Positions 50,957 through 59,119 of a stretch of DNA of 64,000 nucleotides are shown here, in pieces. The notes beneath the pieces were generated by a model. That model searched no databases. It saw nothing but the letters and a program-made list of their open reading frames with translations, and was not told where the DNA came from. This DNA is from Herbaspirillum seropedicae (GTDB lineage: Bacteria > Pseudomonadota > Gammaproteobacteria > Burkholderiales > Burkholderiaceae_D). The stretch is from positions 434,001 through 498,000 of the forward strand of contig NZ_CP011930.1 in NCBI RefSeq assembly GCF_001040945.1, in the 5' to 3' direction. The position numbers and the translations under genes are program-made. How positions within the stretch are numbered: the stretch's first letter is position 1; every line of letters starts with the position of its first letter.

Positions 50957-52429
50957 ATGTATCTTGGGATCGACCTGGGCACGTCCGAGGTCAAGGCCGT
51001 GGTCATCGACGCGCAGGGCAGCCTGGTGGCGCTGGCCGGCAGCACCCTGAACGTCGCGCGCCCGCATCCGCGCTGGTCCGAACAGGCGCCGGCCGATTGG
51101 TGGCAGGCCACCTGCGACACCGTGGCCAAGCTGCGCACCCAGCTGGGCAGCGAGCGCTTCGGCAGCATCCGCGCCATCGGCCTGTCGGGACAGATGCATG
51201 GTGCGGTGCTGCTCGATGAGCGCGATGAAGTGCTGCGTCCCGCCATCCTGTGGAGCGATTCGCGCAGCGCCCCGGAGTGCGCCGAACTGGAAAGCCGCGC
51301 GCCGCGCCTGCATGGCATCGCCGGCAACCTCGCCATGCCCGGCTTCACTGCCCCCAAGCTGCTGTGGGTAGCGCGACACGAGCCGCAGCTCTTTGCGCGC
51401 ATCGCGACGGTGCTCTTGCCCAAGGACTGGCTGCGCCTGAAGATGACGGGCCGCAAGGTCTCCGATCCTTCCGACGCCGCCGGCACGCTGTGGCTGGACG
51501 TGGAAGGCCGCAACTGGTCCGACGAACTGCTGGCGGCCTCAGGCATGCGGCGCGATCAGATGCCGGCGCTGGTCGATGGCAGCGCGGTGTCGGGCAGCCT
51601 GCTGCCTGAGGTGGCGCAGGCCTGGGGCTTGAGGTCCGATGTCATCGTCGCCGGCGGCGCTGGCGATGGCGCCGCCAGTGCGGTGGGCATCGGCGCGGTC
51701 AAGCCGGGCGATGGTTTCCTCTCGCTGGGAACGTCGGGCGTGCTCTTCGTGGTCAATGACCGCTTCCGTCCCAATCCCGGACGCGCCATCCATGCCTTCT
51801 GCCATACCTTGCCGCAGCGCTGGCACCAGATGAGCGTGATGCTGTCGGCGGCCAGTTGCCTGCGCTGGTTCTGTCGCTTGTGTTCGGTGGACGAGAAGAG
51901 CCTGTTGGCCGAGATCGAACAACTGGATGAGCAAGCGTGCAACAATGCGCCGCTGTTCCTGCCCTACCTCTCGGGCGAACGCACGCCGCACAACGATCCC
52001 TACGCCACCGGCGTCTTCCATGGACTGACCCCGGAGCACCAGCGTGCTGCGCTTGGCTATGCGGTCCTCGAGGGAGTCGCCTTCGGCATGGTCGATGGCC
52101 TCGATGCGCTGCGTGCAGCGGGCACGGATGTGGCCGAATTGTCGCTGGTCGGGGGTGGCGCGCGCAGTGCTTATTGGGCACAGTTGCTGGCCGATGCGCT
52201 GCAGGTGCGCATCGTCACCCACGTCGGCAGCGAAGCGGGAGGCGCCCTCGGTGCGGCGCGCCTGGCCTGGCTGGCCGATGGCGGCGATGAGGCCGAGGTC
52301 TGCCGCAAGCCGGCGCAGCAGGCGCTATACCAGCCCGACCCTGCGCGGCATGCGGCCCTGCAGGCGCGCCTGCAGCGCTATCGGGCGATCTATGCGCCCT
52401 TTGCGCCTTTGCACGGGGAGGGCCATTAA
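50957..52429 (+). CDS. xylB: Xylulokinase
   Basis: A FGGY-family kinase of 490 residues that makes D-xylulose 5-phosphate. The N-terminal phosphate-binding motif YLGIDLGTSEVK is at 2-13, GLSGQMHGAVLLD is near 75-87, and the C-terminal ATP-binding GGGARSAYW is near 399-407. It starts 64 bases after the dehydrogenase gene; a TAGAAT at 50920 may be a secondary internal -10. Product enters the pentose phosphate pathway. Confidence 0.94.
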   Translation: MYLGIDLGTSEVKAVVIDAQGSLVALAGSTLNVARPHPRWSEQAPADWWQATCDTVAKLRTQLGSERFGSIRAIGLSGQMHGAVLLDERDEVLRPAILWSDSRSAPECAELESRAPRLHGIAGNLAMPGFTAPKLLWVARHEPQLFARIATVLLPKDWLRLKMTGRKVSDPSDAAGTLWLDVEGRNWSDELLAASGMRRDQMPALVDGSAVSGSLLPEVAQAWGLRSDVIVAGGAGDGAASAVGIGAVKPGDGFLSLGTSGVLFVVNDRFRPNPGRAIHAFCHTLPQRWHQMSVMLSAASCLRWFCRLCSVDEKSLLAEIEQLDEQACNNAPLFLPYLSGERTPHNDPYATGVFHGLTPEHQRAALGYAVLEGVAFGMVDGLDALRAAGTDVAELSLVGGGARSAYWAQLLADALQVRIVTHVGSEAGGALGAARLAWLADGGDEAEVCRKPAQQALYQPDPARHAALQARLQRYRAIYAPFAPLHGEGH

Positions 52430-52448
52430 CTTCAATCAGAGGAGAGAT

Positions 52449-52910
52449 ATGCAGGTCATCGAATGCAGCGAACCCCAGCTCGATATGCTGGCCGTCTTGT
52501 TCAACGACTATCGGATCTTCTATGGCTATCAGGATGATCTGCCGGCCTGTCGCGACTTTCTGGAAGAAAACCTGCGGTTGCGTCGTTCGTCGATGTTCCT
52601 GCTGACCGATGACGGAGGAGATGCGGTCGCTTTCGCGCAGTGCTATCCCGCCACCTGTTCACTGAGCATGCGCCCTTACCAGTATCTGTCCGACCTGTAT
52701 GTCATCCGCAGCGCGCGCCAGCAAGGCCATGGCCGCTACCTGATGCAATACCTGCGCGATCACTTCAGTGCGCGGGGAGCGCAAAGGATCACGCTCGATA
52801 CGGCCACGACCAACACGACCGCCCAGCGGCTCTATGAAGCGCTGGGCTATGAGCGGGAGCAGGTCTACATCACTTATCACCAGGTGCTGGATGCGCCTGG
52901 CCAGCCATGA
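52449..52910 (+). CDS. GNAT family N-acetyltransferase
   Basis: A 153-residue GCN5-related acetyltransferase. The acetyl-CoA pyrophosphate loop appears as ARQQGHGRYLMQ near residues 88-99, and the C-terminal TLDTATTNTTAQRLYEALGY block near 114-133 is typical. It begins 19 bases after xylB with AGAGGAGAG upstream, so it is probably the last gene of the polyol operon. The acceptor substrate is unknown. Confidence 0.85.
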   Translation: MQVIECSEPQLDMLAVLFNDYRIFYGYQDDLPACRDFLEENLRLRRSSMFLLTDDGGDAVAFAQCYPATCSLSMRPYQYLSDLYVIRSARQQGHGRYLMQYLRDHFSARGAQRITLDTATTNTTAQRLYEALGYEREQVYITYHQVLDAPGQP

Positions 52911-52952
52911 GCGAGCCCGTCGCTACTACTCCGGCGTCCAGGTGGTCGTGGA

Positions 52953-54515
52953 TCAGCGCCGGTTGAACTTGAACACCGAAATCGCCTGCAACAAGCGCAC
53001 CGTCTGCTCCTGCAGGCTGCCCGCCGCAGCCGCGGCTTCTTCCACCAGCGAGGCGTTCTGCTGGGTGCTGGCGTCCATCTGGGTGATGGCTTCATGCACC
53101 TGGTTGATGCCGGCGCTCTGCTGCTGCGTGGCTTCCTTGATCTCGCCCATGATGCCCGAGACCCGCTGCACCGACGCCACGATATCGCGCATGGTGCTGG
53201 TGGCCTGTTCCACCTGACGGTTGCCGATGTCGACCTTCTCTACCGAGGCATCAATGAGCTCCTTGATCTCCTTGGCGGCCGCAGCTGAACGCTGCGCCAG
53301 CGAGCGCACCTCGGAGGCCACCACGGCAAAGCCACGGCCTTGCTCACCTGCACGGGCGGCTTCCACGGCGGCGTTCAGCGCCAGGATGTTGGTCTGGAAG
53401 GCAATGCTGTCGATCAGGCTGATGATGTCCACGATCTTGTGCGAGGACTCGCTGATCTCGTTCATCGTCGTGCCGGTGCTGGCCACCGCGTCGCCGCCGC
53501 GCATGGCGATGGCCGAGGCGGTGCCGGCCAGGTCATTGGCCTGCACGGCGTGATCGGCGTTCTGGCGCACGGTGGAGGCCAGCTCATGCATGCTGGAAGC
53601 GGTTTCTTCCAGGTTGGCAGCTTGCGCTTCGGTGCGGCGCGACAGGTCGAGGTTGCCGCTGGCGATTTCGCGCGTGGCCAGGGTGATGGTCTCGACGTTG
53701 GAGCGCACGTCGCCGATGATGGCCGTCAGGTTCACGTTCATCTGGCGCAGCGAGCGCAGCAGGCGTCCCAGTTCATCGTGGCGGGTCGTCTCGATGCGCA
53801 CCGAGAGGTCGCCGCCGGTGATGGCGTGGGTGATGTCCAGCGCCTGGTGCAGCGGCTTGATGAGGGCGTTGCGCAAGGCGATCCATTGCACGATGGACAA
53901 CAGCGCTGCCGCTGCCGCCAGGGCGCTGATCCACCATTGATGCAAGGCCGCCATGCCGGCGACCACGACGGCCAGCTGGATGGCCAACATGATGCCCATG
54001 GAGAGGTTCAGGCGGGAATTCAACTGCATGCGCGAGAGCTTGCCCAGCCAGCCGGCCAGCCCGGTGCGCACCACTTCGCCGCGATGCAGGGCGATGCCCT
54101 TGGCCTGGCCACGGCGGATGCTGGCGTACAGCTTTTCAGCGCCGGCCACGGCGTCGCGCTCGGGCTTGGTGCGCACCGACATGTAGCCGACGATCTGGCC
54201 GTTCTCGCGAATCGGCGTGACGTTGGCGCGCACCCAGTAGTGGTCACCGTTCTTGCTGCGGTTCTTGACCAGGCCGGTCCAGGGCGTGCCGCCCTTGATG
54301 GTGGCCCACATGTCGGCAAAGGCTTCGGCCGGCATGTCGGGATGGCGGATCAGGTTCTGCGGCGCGCCCAGCAATTCGTTTTCCTCGAAACCGCTGATCT
54401 CGATGAAGTAGGGATTGACGTAGGTGATATTGCCCTTGAGATCGGTCTTGGAAACGATCGCCTTGCCGTCGATCAGTAGACGCTCCTGGCCCGTGACCGG
54501 CATGTTCATGCGCAT
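52953..54515 (-). CDS. Methyl-accepting chemotaxis protein with N-terminal PAS domain (Aer-like)
   Basis: A 520-residue chemoreceptor. The N-terminal PAS domain (about 12-115) contains the Aer-type block LIRHPDMPAEAFADMW at 55-70 and KNRSKNGDHYWVRANVTP near 84-101. Two closely spaced membrane helices follow (about 170-191 and 196-212) with no periplasmic domain, then HAMP and the signalling domain with EQGRGFAVVASEVRSLAQRS. This architecture senses redox or energy state from the cytoplasm through a bound flavin. The flavin-binding ability is inferred. A 270-bp palindromic element lies 20 bases upstream of the start codon. Confidence 0.92.
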   Translation of the reverse strand: MRMNMPVTGQERLLIDGKAIVSKTDLKGNITYVNPYFIEISGFEENELLGAPQNLIRHPDMPAEAFADMWATIKGGTPWTGLVKNRSKNGDHYWVRANVTPIRENGQIVGYMSVRTKPERDAVAGAEKLYASIRRGQAKGIALHRGEVVRTGLAGWLGKLSRMQLNSRLNLSMGIMLAIQLAVVVAGMAALHQWWISALAAAAALLSIVQWIALRNALIKPLHQALDITHAITGGDLSVRIETTRHDELGRLLRSLRQMNVNLTAIIGDVRSNVETITLATREIASGNLDLSRRTEAQAANLEETASSMHELASTVRQNADHAVQANDLAGTASAIAMRGGDAVASTGTTMNEISESSHKIVDIISLIDSIAFQTNILALNAAVEAARAGEQGRGFAVVASEVRSLAQRSAAAAKEIKELIDASVEKVDIGNRQVEQATSTMRDIVASVQRVSGIMGEIKEATQQQSAGINQVHEAITQMDASTQQNASLVEEAAAAAGSLQEQTVRLLQAISVFKFNRR

Positions 54516-54535
54516 CTTTTATCCTCGTGTTGAGT

Positions 54536-54805
54536 AGAACCCATTTCATAAATAGGCGTGAGTGCGAGCGAGTCCCGTTTGGGATGAAGTGCAAGGCGCG
54601 AATTTGGGTCAAGACTGGACGTCTTGACCCAAATTCGTAACACAGCAATTCGCCCAAACGGGCCGCTCCCTGCGGGTTCTGCCCAGAAAGGGCGCTGGCC
54701 GCGTTGCGCTCCTTGCGTGTGGCACCGCCACACGACGCGTCGCGCGCCTTGCCAGCGCCCTTTCTGGGCAGAACGCATCTCACGCCTATTTATGAAATGG
54801 GTTCT
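54536..54805. mobile_element. 270-bp nested palindromic element, MITE-like
   Basis: Perfect 27-bp terminal inverted repeats (54536-54562 and 54779-54805) enclose two further stem systems. The first pairs GAGCG plus CCCGTTTGGG (54566-54583) with 54653-54668 and holds an inner perfect 17-bp hairpin (54599-54615 with 54621-54637). The second is a perfect 24-bp stem (54676-54699 with 54751-54774) holding an 8-bp hairpin (54716-54723 with 54727-54734). No transposase gene and no clear target duplication are seen. The element fills most of the 429-base gap between the chemoreceptor and membrane-protein genes; the remaining 139 bases (54806-54944) show nothing recognisable. Confidence 0.72.
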
Positions 54806-54944
54806 TAGTGATGGAAAGGGCAGGCTGGCGGCAGGAGAGGTGCGGCGGGCAGGGCATTCGCTCCCGGTGCGAATGGTGTAACTGCGGGTGACTGCGCGCG
54901 CCAGGCAGGAACGACAACCTGACGCGGGCCATGTCCGACGATGG

Positions 54945-55751
54945 TCAGACGGGGGGATTGTCTCCGGAGTGCGGTAGGCTGTCGGACCCTCTGCGGGGCT
55001 TTCCGAAGACGGTAGTGTAAGTCGGATAGAACGAACAGTACATGACAACCGTCAATATTATCGAGATGGGCAACAGGATGAAGAACACCGCGCTGAAGCT
55101 GCCGGTCAGCAGCGTGATGACCATGCTGATGACGGAGGGGACCACGATGGCGATCACGATCCAGGCCAGGCCATAGACCAGGAAGGCCCCGCCGGCGCGG
55201 CGCACGGTGAAGAAGCTGTAGAACAGCGCTTTGCCCAGCGGCATCTGCTGCCACATGATCAGCGGTGCGGCGTACCAGAAGGCCATCGCAGCCGGCACGT
55301 ACAGCGCGGCGGCCACGAGCATGGCGATGCGCATGCTGCCGGCGGCGCTTTCCAGCTCCTTGGTGGACAGCCCGCCACCCATCATGGCCTTCCAGAAGGC
55401 GCCGCCGTCGGCCAGCGCCGAGGCCGCCACCACCAGCGTGGCCACCAGCAGGTAGAGCAGGCCCAGCTTGAGCAGGGTATTGCGCGCCGGGCTGCGGAAG
55501 CCCACCAGCAGCAGGTTGGGATAGACGCGCTCGCCCTTTTCGATCTGTGCGCAGGCCTGCATGAAGGACATGGCAAAGAGCGGGATGAGGATCAGCGGCA
55601 GCATCTGGCCGAGCACCGGGATGATGCCCAGTGCCAGCATCAGGAACATGTAGGCCAGGAACAGGGTGGAGATCTCGGCGGGCTGCTTGCGAAACAGCGC
55701 GAAGCCTTGCTTGACCCAGGACCAGCCGGTATGTGCGGGGATCTTTTCCAT
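54945..55751 (-). CDS. BPSS1780-family membrane protein
   Basis: A 268-residue integral membrane protein with about six predicted helices and a polar C-terminal tail. The head MEKIPAHTGWSWVKQGFALFRKQP, of which the HTGWSWVKQGF part is diagnostic, matches the betaproteobacterial BPSS1780 family. The function is unknown. It starts 8 bases after the thrB stop with GGAG just before the ATG, so it is cotranscribed with thrB. Confidence 0.85.
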   Translation of the reverse strand: MEKIPAHTGWSWVKQGFALFRKQPAEISTLFLAYMFLMLALGIIPVLGQMLPLILIPLFAMSFMQACAQIEKGERVYPNLLLVGFRSPARNTLLKLGLLYLLVATLVVAASALADGGAFWKAMMGGGLSTKELESAAGSMRIAMLVAAALYVPAAMAFWYAAPLIMWQQMPLGKALFYSFFTVRRAGGAFLVYGLAWIVIAIVVPSVISMVITLLTGSFSAVFFILLPISIILTVVMYCSFYPTYTTVFGKPRRGSDSLPHSGDNPPV

Positions 55752-55759
55752 AGCTCCAG

Positions 55760-56716
55760 TCAGGACAGCGCCGGCGGCGTTTCTGCGATGCGCAGGCGCA
55801 GGATGCGTTCGAAGTGGGTGGGATCGTGCGGCGTGAGCATCTCGGCCGCGCGCGGCATGTAGAAGTCGTACAGGCGCGAGAGCCAGAAGCGCAGCGCAGC
55901 TGCACGCAGCATGGGCTGCCAGGCGATGCGCTCGGCCTCCGAGAACGGGCGCACGGCGCGGTAGGCGGCCAGCATGGCTTCGGTGCGGGCCAGGTCCAGC
56001 ACGCCCGTGTCCAGGTCCACGCACCAGTCGTTGACGGTCACGGCCAGGTCGAAGAGCCAGGTGTCGCAACCGGCAAAGTAGAAATCGAAGATGCCCGAGA
56101 GTCGCTCGCCGACGAACATCGCGTTATTGCGGAACAGGTCGGCGTGCACCGGACCGCGCGGCAGGGCGCGGTAGTCGGCGGTGGCGGCGAAGTCCTTCTG
56201 GTACTGGACTTCGTCGGCCAGCAGGCGGCCCAGTTCGGCCGGGAGGAAGGGCAGCACGGTGGGCGTGGTTTCCAGCCACCAGGCCAGGCCGCGCAGGTTG
56301 GGCTGGAGGATCTTGAAATCCTTGGCCGCCAGATGCATGCGCGCCAGCATGTCGCCCAGCGCGGCGCAGTGCACCGGTTGCGGGTCCAGCTGCGACTGGC
56401 CTTCCAGCTTGCTGACGATGGCCGCCGGCTTGTCGTTGAGCAGGCTGACGATGGCGCCCTTGTCATTGGCCACTGGCGCGGGCACCGGGATGCCGCGCTC
56501 GGCCAGGTGGCGCATCAGTTCCAGGTAGAAGGGCAGTTGTTCGATGTGCAGCTTTTCGAACAGGGTCAGCACGTATTCGCCACGTTCCGTGCCGATGAAG
56601 AAGTTGCTGTTCTCGATGCCCGAGGAAATACCCTTGATCGAGGTGGCGGTGCCGAGCGGGAAGTGTTTGAGCCAGTCGGAGAGCTGTTCCAGACTGACCG
56701 GTGTAAAGACTGCCAT
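55760..56716 (-). CDS. thrB: Homoserine kinase (choline-kinase-like type)
   Basis: A 318-residue kinase that phosphorylates homoserine in threonine synthesis. It belongs to the aminoglycoside-phosphotransferase-like form used by Pseudomonas and betaproteobacteria, not the GHMP form of E. coli. The Brenner-type catalytic motif is VHADLFRNN near residues 191-199 and the metal-binding Asp lies in IFDFYFAG. The start ATG 56716 gives the common MAVFTPV beginning; an upstream start would add 19 residues. Confidence 0.94.
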   Translation of the reverse strand: MAVFTPVSLEQLSDWLKHFPLGTATSIKGISSGIENSNFFIGTERGEYVLTLFEKLHIEQLPFYLELMRHLAERGIPVPAPVANDKGAIVSLLNDKPAAIVSKLEGQSQLDPQPVHCAALGDMLARMHLAAKDFKILQPNLRGLAWWLETTPTVLPFLPAELGRLLADEVQYQKDFAATADYRALPRGPVHADLFRNNAMFVGERLSGIFDFYFAGCDTWLFDLAVTVNDWCVDLDTGVLDLARTEAMLAAYRAVRPFSEAERIAWQPMLRAAALRFWLSRLYDFYMPRAAEMLTPHDPTHFERILRLRIAETPPALS

Positions 56717-56901
56717 GACGAAATCGAAAGTGGGATGCTGAGGGGCTTGCCCGGCCGCGGTGGCCGTTGACAAACCTGATGAACGATGAGGGCCGGGACG
56801 GCGCCAGGCCTGCTCCCGCCCCTGCCTGACCTGCCGCGCCGGGCGGCAGCAGAGGGTGGCGCTGGCCTCGGGCCGCCGCGTGGGCGCCGGGCCAGTGCTG
56901 C

Positions 56902-57342
56902 TTACTTCTTGGCCGCGCCCTCGGTCTGGCCTTCCTGCTGCGGCTTCTTCACGCCCCAGTCGAATTCACCGACCTTCCATTGGGCCGAGGTCGGCGGGCC
57001 GCTCTGGGCGTCGCCCGGGGTGGAGCTGCCCACGTTCTGGTTGGGGCGCAGGTAGTAGGTGCTGGGGCCGGACTTGACCTCGATTTCCTTGACCTGGCCG
57101 TGGTCACGCTGTTCCTTGATGCTGTTGCCCTGGTTGCGGCTGTCCTCGCCCGGCTTGCGGATGGTCACGGCCGGCGGTTCGCCCTCTTCCAGCTTTTCCA
57201 GCTCGGGTGGCGGCGGGGCCGGCTGTGCGGCCACACCGGCCGGGGCCGGTTGCGCTAGCGCCAGCGGTGCGGCCAGACCGGCCGATGCGCACAGCAGCAC
57301 GGCTGCCAGGGACTCTTTGAACCAGGGTTGGGATGGTTTCAT
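56902..57342 (-). CDS. DUF2782 periplasmic protein
   Basis: A 146-residue exported protein. The signal peptide ends near ALAQP (about residue 31) and a Pro/Ala-rich linker precedes the DUF2782 core, [15 protein letters not shown] to YYLRPNQN (about 53-100). The C-terminal part is basic. The function is unknown. The gene is regularly found beside polA and thrB in betaproteobacteria. Upstream on its strand a TACAAT (57378-57383) lies inside a 7-bp dyad GTTTGCT-N7-AGCAAAC (57369-57389), a possible -10. Confidence 0.85.
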   Translation of the reverse strand: MKPSQPWFKESLAAVLLCASAGLAAPLALAQPAPAGVAAQPAPPPPELEKLEEGEPPAVTIRKPGEDSRNQGNSIKEQRDHGQVKEIEVKSGPSTYYLRPNQNVGSSTPGDAQSGPPTSAQWKVGEFDWGVKKPQQEGQTEGAAKK

Positions 57343-57472
57343 GATGTATGCAGGAAAAAGGGGGTGTTGTTTGCTTCATTGTAGCAAACCATTGTGCTCC
57401 GCCCCCCGCGTTTATTCGCGGGAATGGTCAGAGTAACAACATCCCTTCTTGCCTGGCCCTGCCCGCTGGCTG

Positions 57473-58165
57473 CTAGTCCAGCAGGGGAATGCGGGTCTGG
57501 ACCCAGTCCGCCAGGGTGGGCGGCATGGCGATGACGCGGGCGAAGTCTTCCTCGTCGCCGGCGTCGAAGTAGCTGAGGTGATCGCGCGAGTATTCGAGCA
57601 GGGCCGGAAAATCCCGTCCCCATTGCACGCCGAAGTAGCGTACGGCGCGCAGGTCGCCGCTTTCGTCGTAGATGCGCAGCCGCACCCGGTCCAGCCGGTC
57701 CGATTCCCGCGGTCCGGCCCCGCACAGCTCGACGCGGAAGCTGAGGCCGCGATACTGGCGCACCCCGCCGTTGAGCTTCTGGGTATAGGTCTCGCAGTCG
57801 CGGTATTGCGGCGCCAGGCCAGTGGTGACGAAGATGGCCAGCCCATAGCTCATCGCCAGCATGTAGAGCAGGGTCGCGGTCTGGTAGTTGAGCCTGGGCC
57901 CGGCCTTGGCGGGCGCGACGACGCGGTTCATGGAACGATAGAACAGGCCCAGCACGCAGGCCAGTATCGCTCCCAGGATGCAGTAGAGCTCACCCGGCTC
58001 CGACGCGGCCTGGTCCATCCACGGCTGCACGCCCAGTTGCTGCTCCAGGGACGCAGGCACGACCAGCGGCAGCGTCAGCACGGCCGCCATGATGCTGCCG
58101 AACAGGGCGAGCATGTAGAGCGTGCTCAGGAAGAGCTGGGTGAGATAGGCTTTGGCGACCGGCAT
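57473..58165 (-). CDS. Membrane protein of unknown function
   Basis: A 230-residue protein I do not recognise. Hydrophobic segments at about residues 8-36, 58-76 and 93-115 suggest three membrane helices in the N-terminal half. The C-terminal half (about 116-230) is soluble and acidic, with two cysteines (CETY and ELCGAG) that could be paired in the periplasm. It is separated from the DUF2782 gene by 130 bases that include a hairpin CCCGCG-TTTATT-CGCGGG (57405-57422). Confidence 0.6.
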   Translation of the reverse strand: MPVAKAYLTQLFLSTLYMLALFGSIMAAVLTLPLVVPASLEQQLGVQPWMDQAASEPGELYCILGAILACVLGLFYRSMNRVVAPAKAGPRLNYQTATLLYMLAMSYGLAIFVTTGLAPQYRDCETYTQKLNGGVRQYRGLSFRVELCGAGPRESDRLDRVRLRIYDESGDLRAVRYFGVQWGRDFPALLEYSRDHLSYFDAGDEEDFARVIAMPPTLADWVQTRIPLLD

Positions 58166-58315
58166 GATGATAAAAGGCGAACAGGGTGAAATAGTTCATC
58201 TGGTTGCCTTTCATCATGAAGTTGCGACAGGGGTTTTTAAATCGTACCAAGGTGATGGAAAGTGAACAGTTCTCCACCTTTCATGACAATGACGCGGTTC
58301 CCCCATGGAGAAATG

Positions 58316-58348
58316 AAAAGGCCGGGCGACATTTCTGCCGCCCGGCCT
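58316..58348 (-). terminator. Intrinsic terminator of the LOG-family gene
   Basis: A perfect 10-bp GC-rich stem AGGCCGGGCG/CGCCCGGCCT (58319-58328 with 58339-58348) with a 10-base loop. On the minus strand it is followed by CTTTTCATTTC. Confidence 0.8.
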
Positions 58349-58372
58349 GATCGGAGTGATGAAGGGGAGATG

Positions 58373-59119
58373 TCAGAGATACATCCCGCTCTGCCGTTCC
58401 GCTTCCTGCTGGGTCTCGGCCGGCTTGGCCTTCTCGGCATGGAATTTCTGGATCGCCGCCAATACCTCGGCCGGTTCGTCGATCACCTGCAGCAGGTTCA
58501 CGTCCTTGGGCGAGATCATGCCATCGTCCACCAGGCGGGTCTTGATCCAGTCCACCAGGCCCGCCCAGAACTGGCTGCCCACCAGGATCACCGGCATCAT
58601 GCGCGACTTGCCGGTCTGCATCAGGGTCAGTGCTTCGGTGAGTTCATCGAGGGTGCCGAAGCCGCCCGGCAGGACCACATACGCATCGGCATACTTGACG
58701 AAGGCCACCTTGCGCGCAAAGAAATGACGGAAGGACAGCGAAATGTCCTGCCAGGCATTGCCGTGCTGTTCGTGCGGCAGCTCGATGTTCAGGCCCACCG
58801 AAGGGGATGCGCCTTCGTAGGCGCCCTTGTTGGCCGCTTCCATGATGCCAGGGCCGCCACCGGAGATGACGGCGTAGCCGGCGTCGGAGATCAGGCGGGC
58901 GATCTCCACGCACAGTTGATAATGGGGATTGTCGGGCCTGATCCGGGCAGAACCGAAGATGGAAACGGCAGGACGCAGCTCAGAGAGACGTTCGGTCGAT
59001 TCGATGAATTCTGCCATAATCGTGAGTACATGCCACGACTCGCGCGCCTTCTTGGCCGTCGCGCGTTCGATGTCCCCCACCTCCCGCAGACGCGGGACAT
59101 TTTTTCCTCTCTGTTCCAT
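58373..59119 (-). CDS. TIGR00730/LOG family protein
   Basis: A Rossmann-fold protein of the LOG group (248 residues from the ATG at 59119). The family motifs GGGPGIMEAANKGA and PGGFGTLDEL are both present, giving the nucleotide-binding site of cytokinin riboside 5'-monophosphate phosphoribohydrolases. Bacterial members may hydrolyse AMP or release cytokinin-like bases. The start is uncertain. ATG 59119 keeps the segment ARESWHVLTIMAEFIE, which I recall as conserved, but then abuts the polA ATG; ATG 59017 would give 215 residues and leave a shared promoter region. Confidence 0.86.
   Translation of the reverse strand: MEQRGKNVPRLREVGDIERATAKKARESWHVLTIMAEFIESTERLSELRPAVSIFGSARIRPDNPHYQLCVEIARLISDAGYAVISGGGPGIMEAANKGAYEGASPSVGLNIELPHEQHGNAWQDISLSFRHFFARKVAFVKYADAYVVLPGGFGTLDELTEALTLMQTGKSRMMPVILVGSQFWAGLVDWIKTRLVDDGMISPKDVNLLQVIDEPAEVLAAIQKFHAEKAKPAETQQEAERQSGMYL
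59082..59105 (+). promoter_or_regulatory. Terminator-shaped hairpin in the polA leader
   Basis: TCCCGC-AGAC-GCGGGA (59082-59097) followed by ACA and six T residues (59100-59105), ending 14 bases before the polA ATG. It has intrinsic-terminator form on the polA strand and lies within the N-terminal coding part of the LOG gene if that gene starts at 59119. Confidence 0.5.

Noticed and set aside
54624..54881. Open frame of 85 codons within the palindromic element
   Set aside because: It reads across both arms of the inverted repeats, has no ribosome-binding site, and shows the repetitive composition expected from the palindromes.
58262..59119. Long N-terminal extension of the polA reading frame
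   Set aside because: The upstream part has no polymerase similarity and overlaps the LOG-family gene; the standard polA start is the ATG at 59120.
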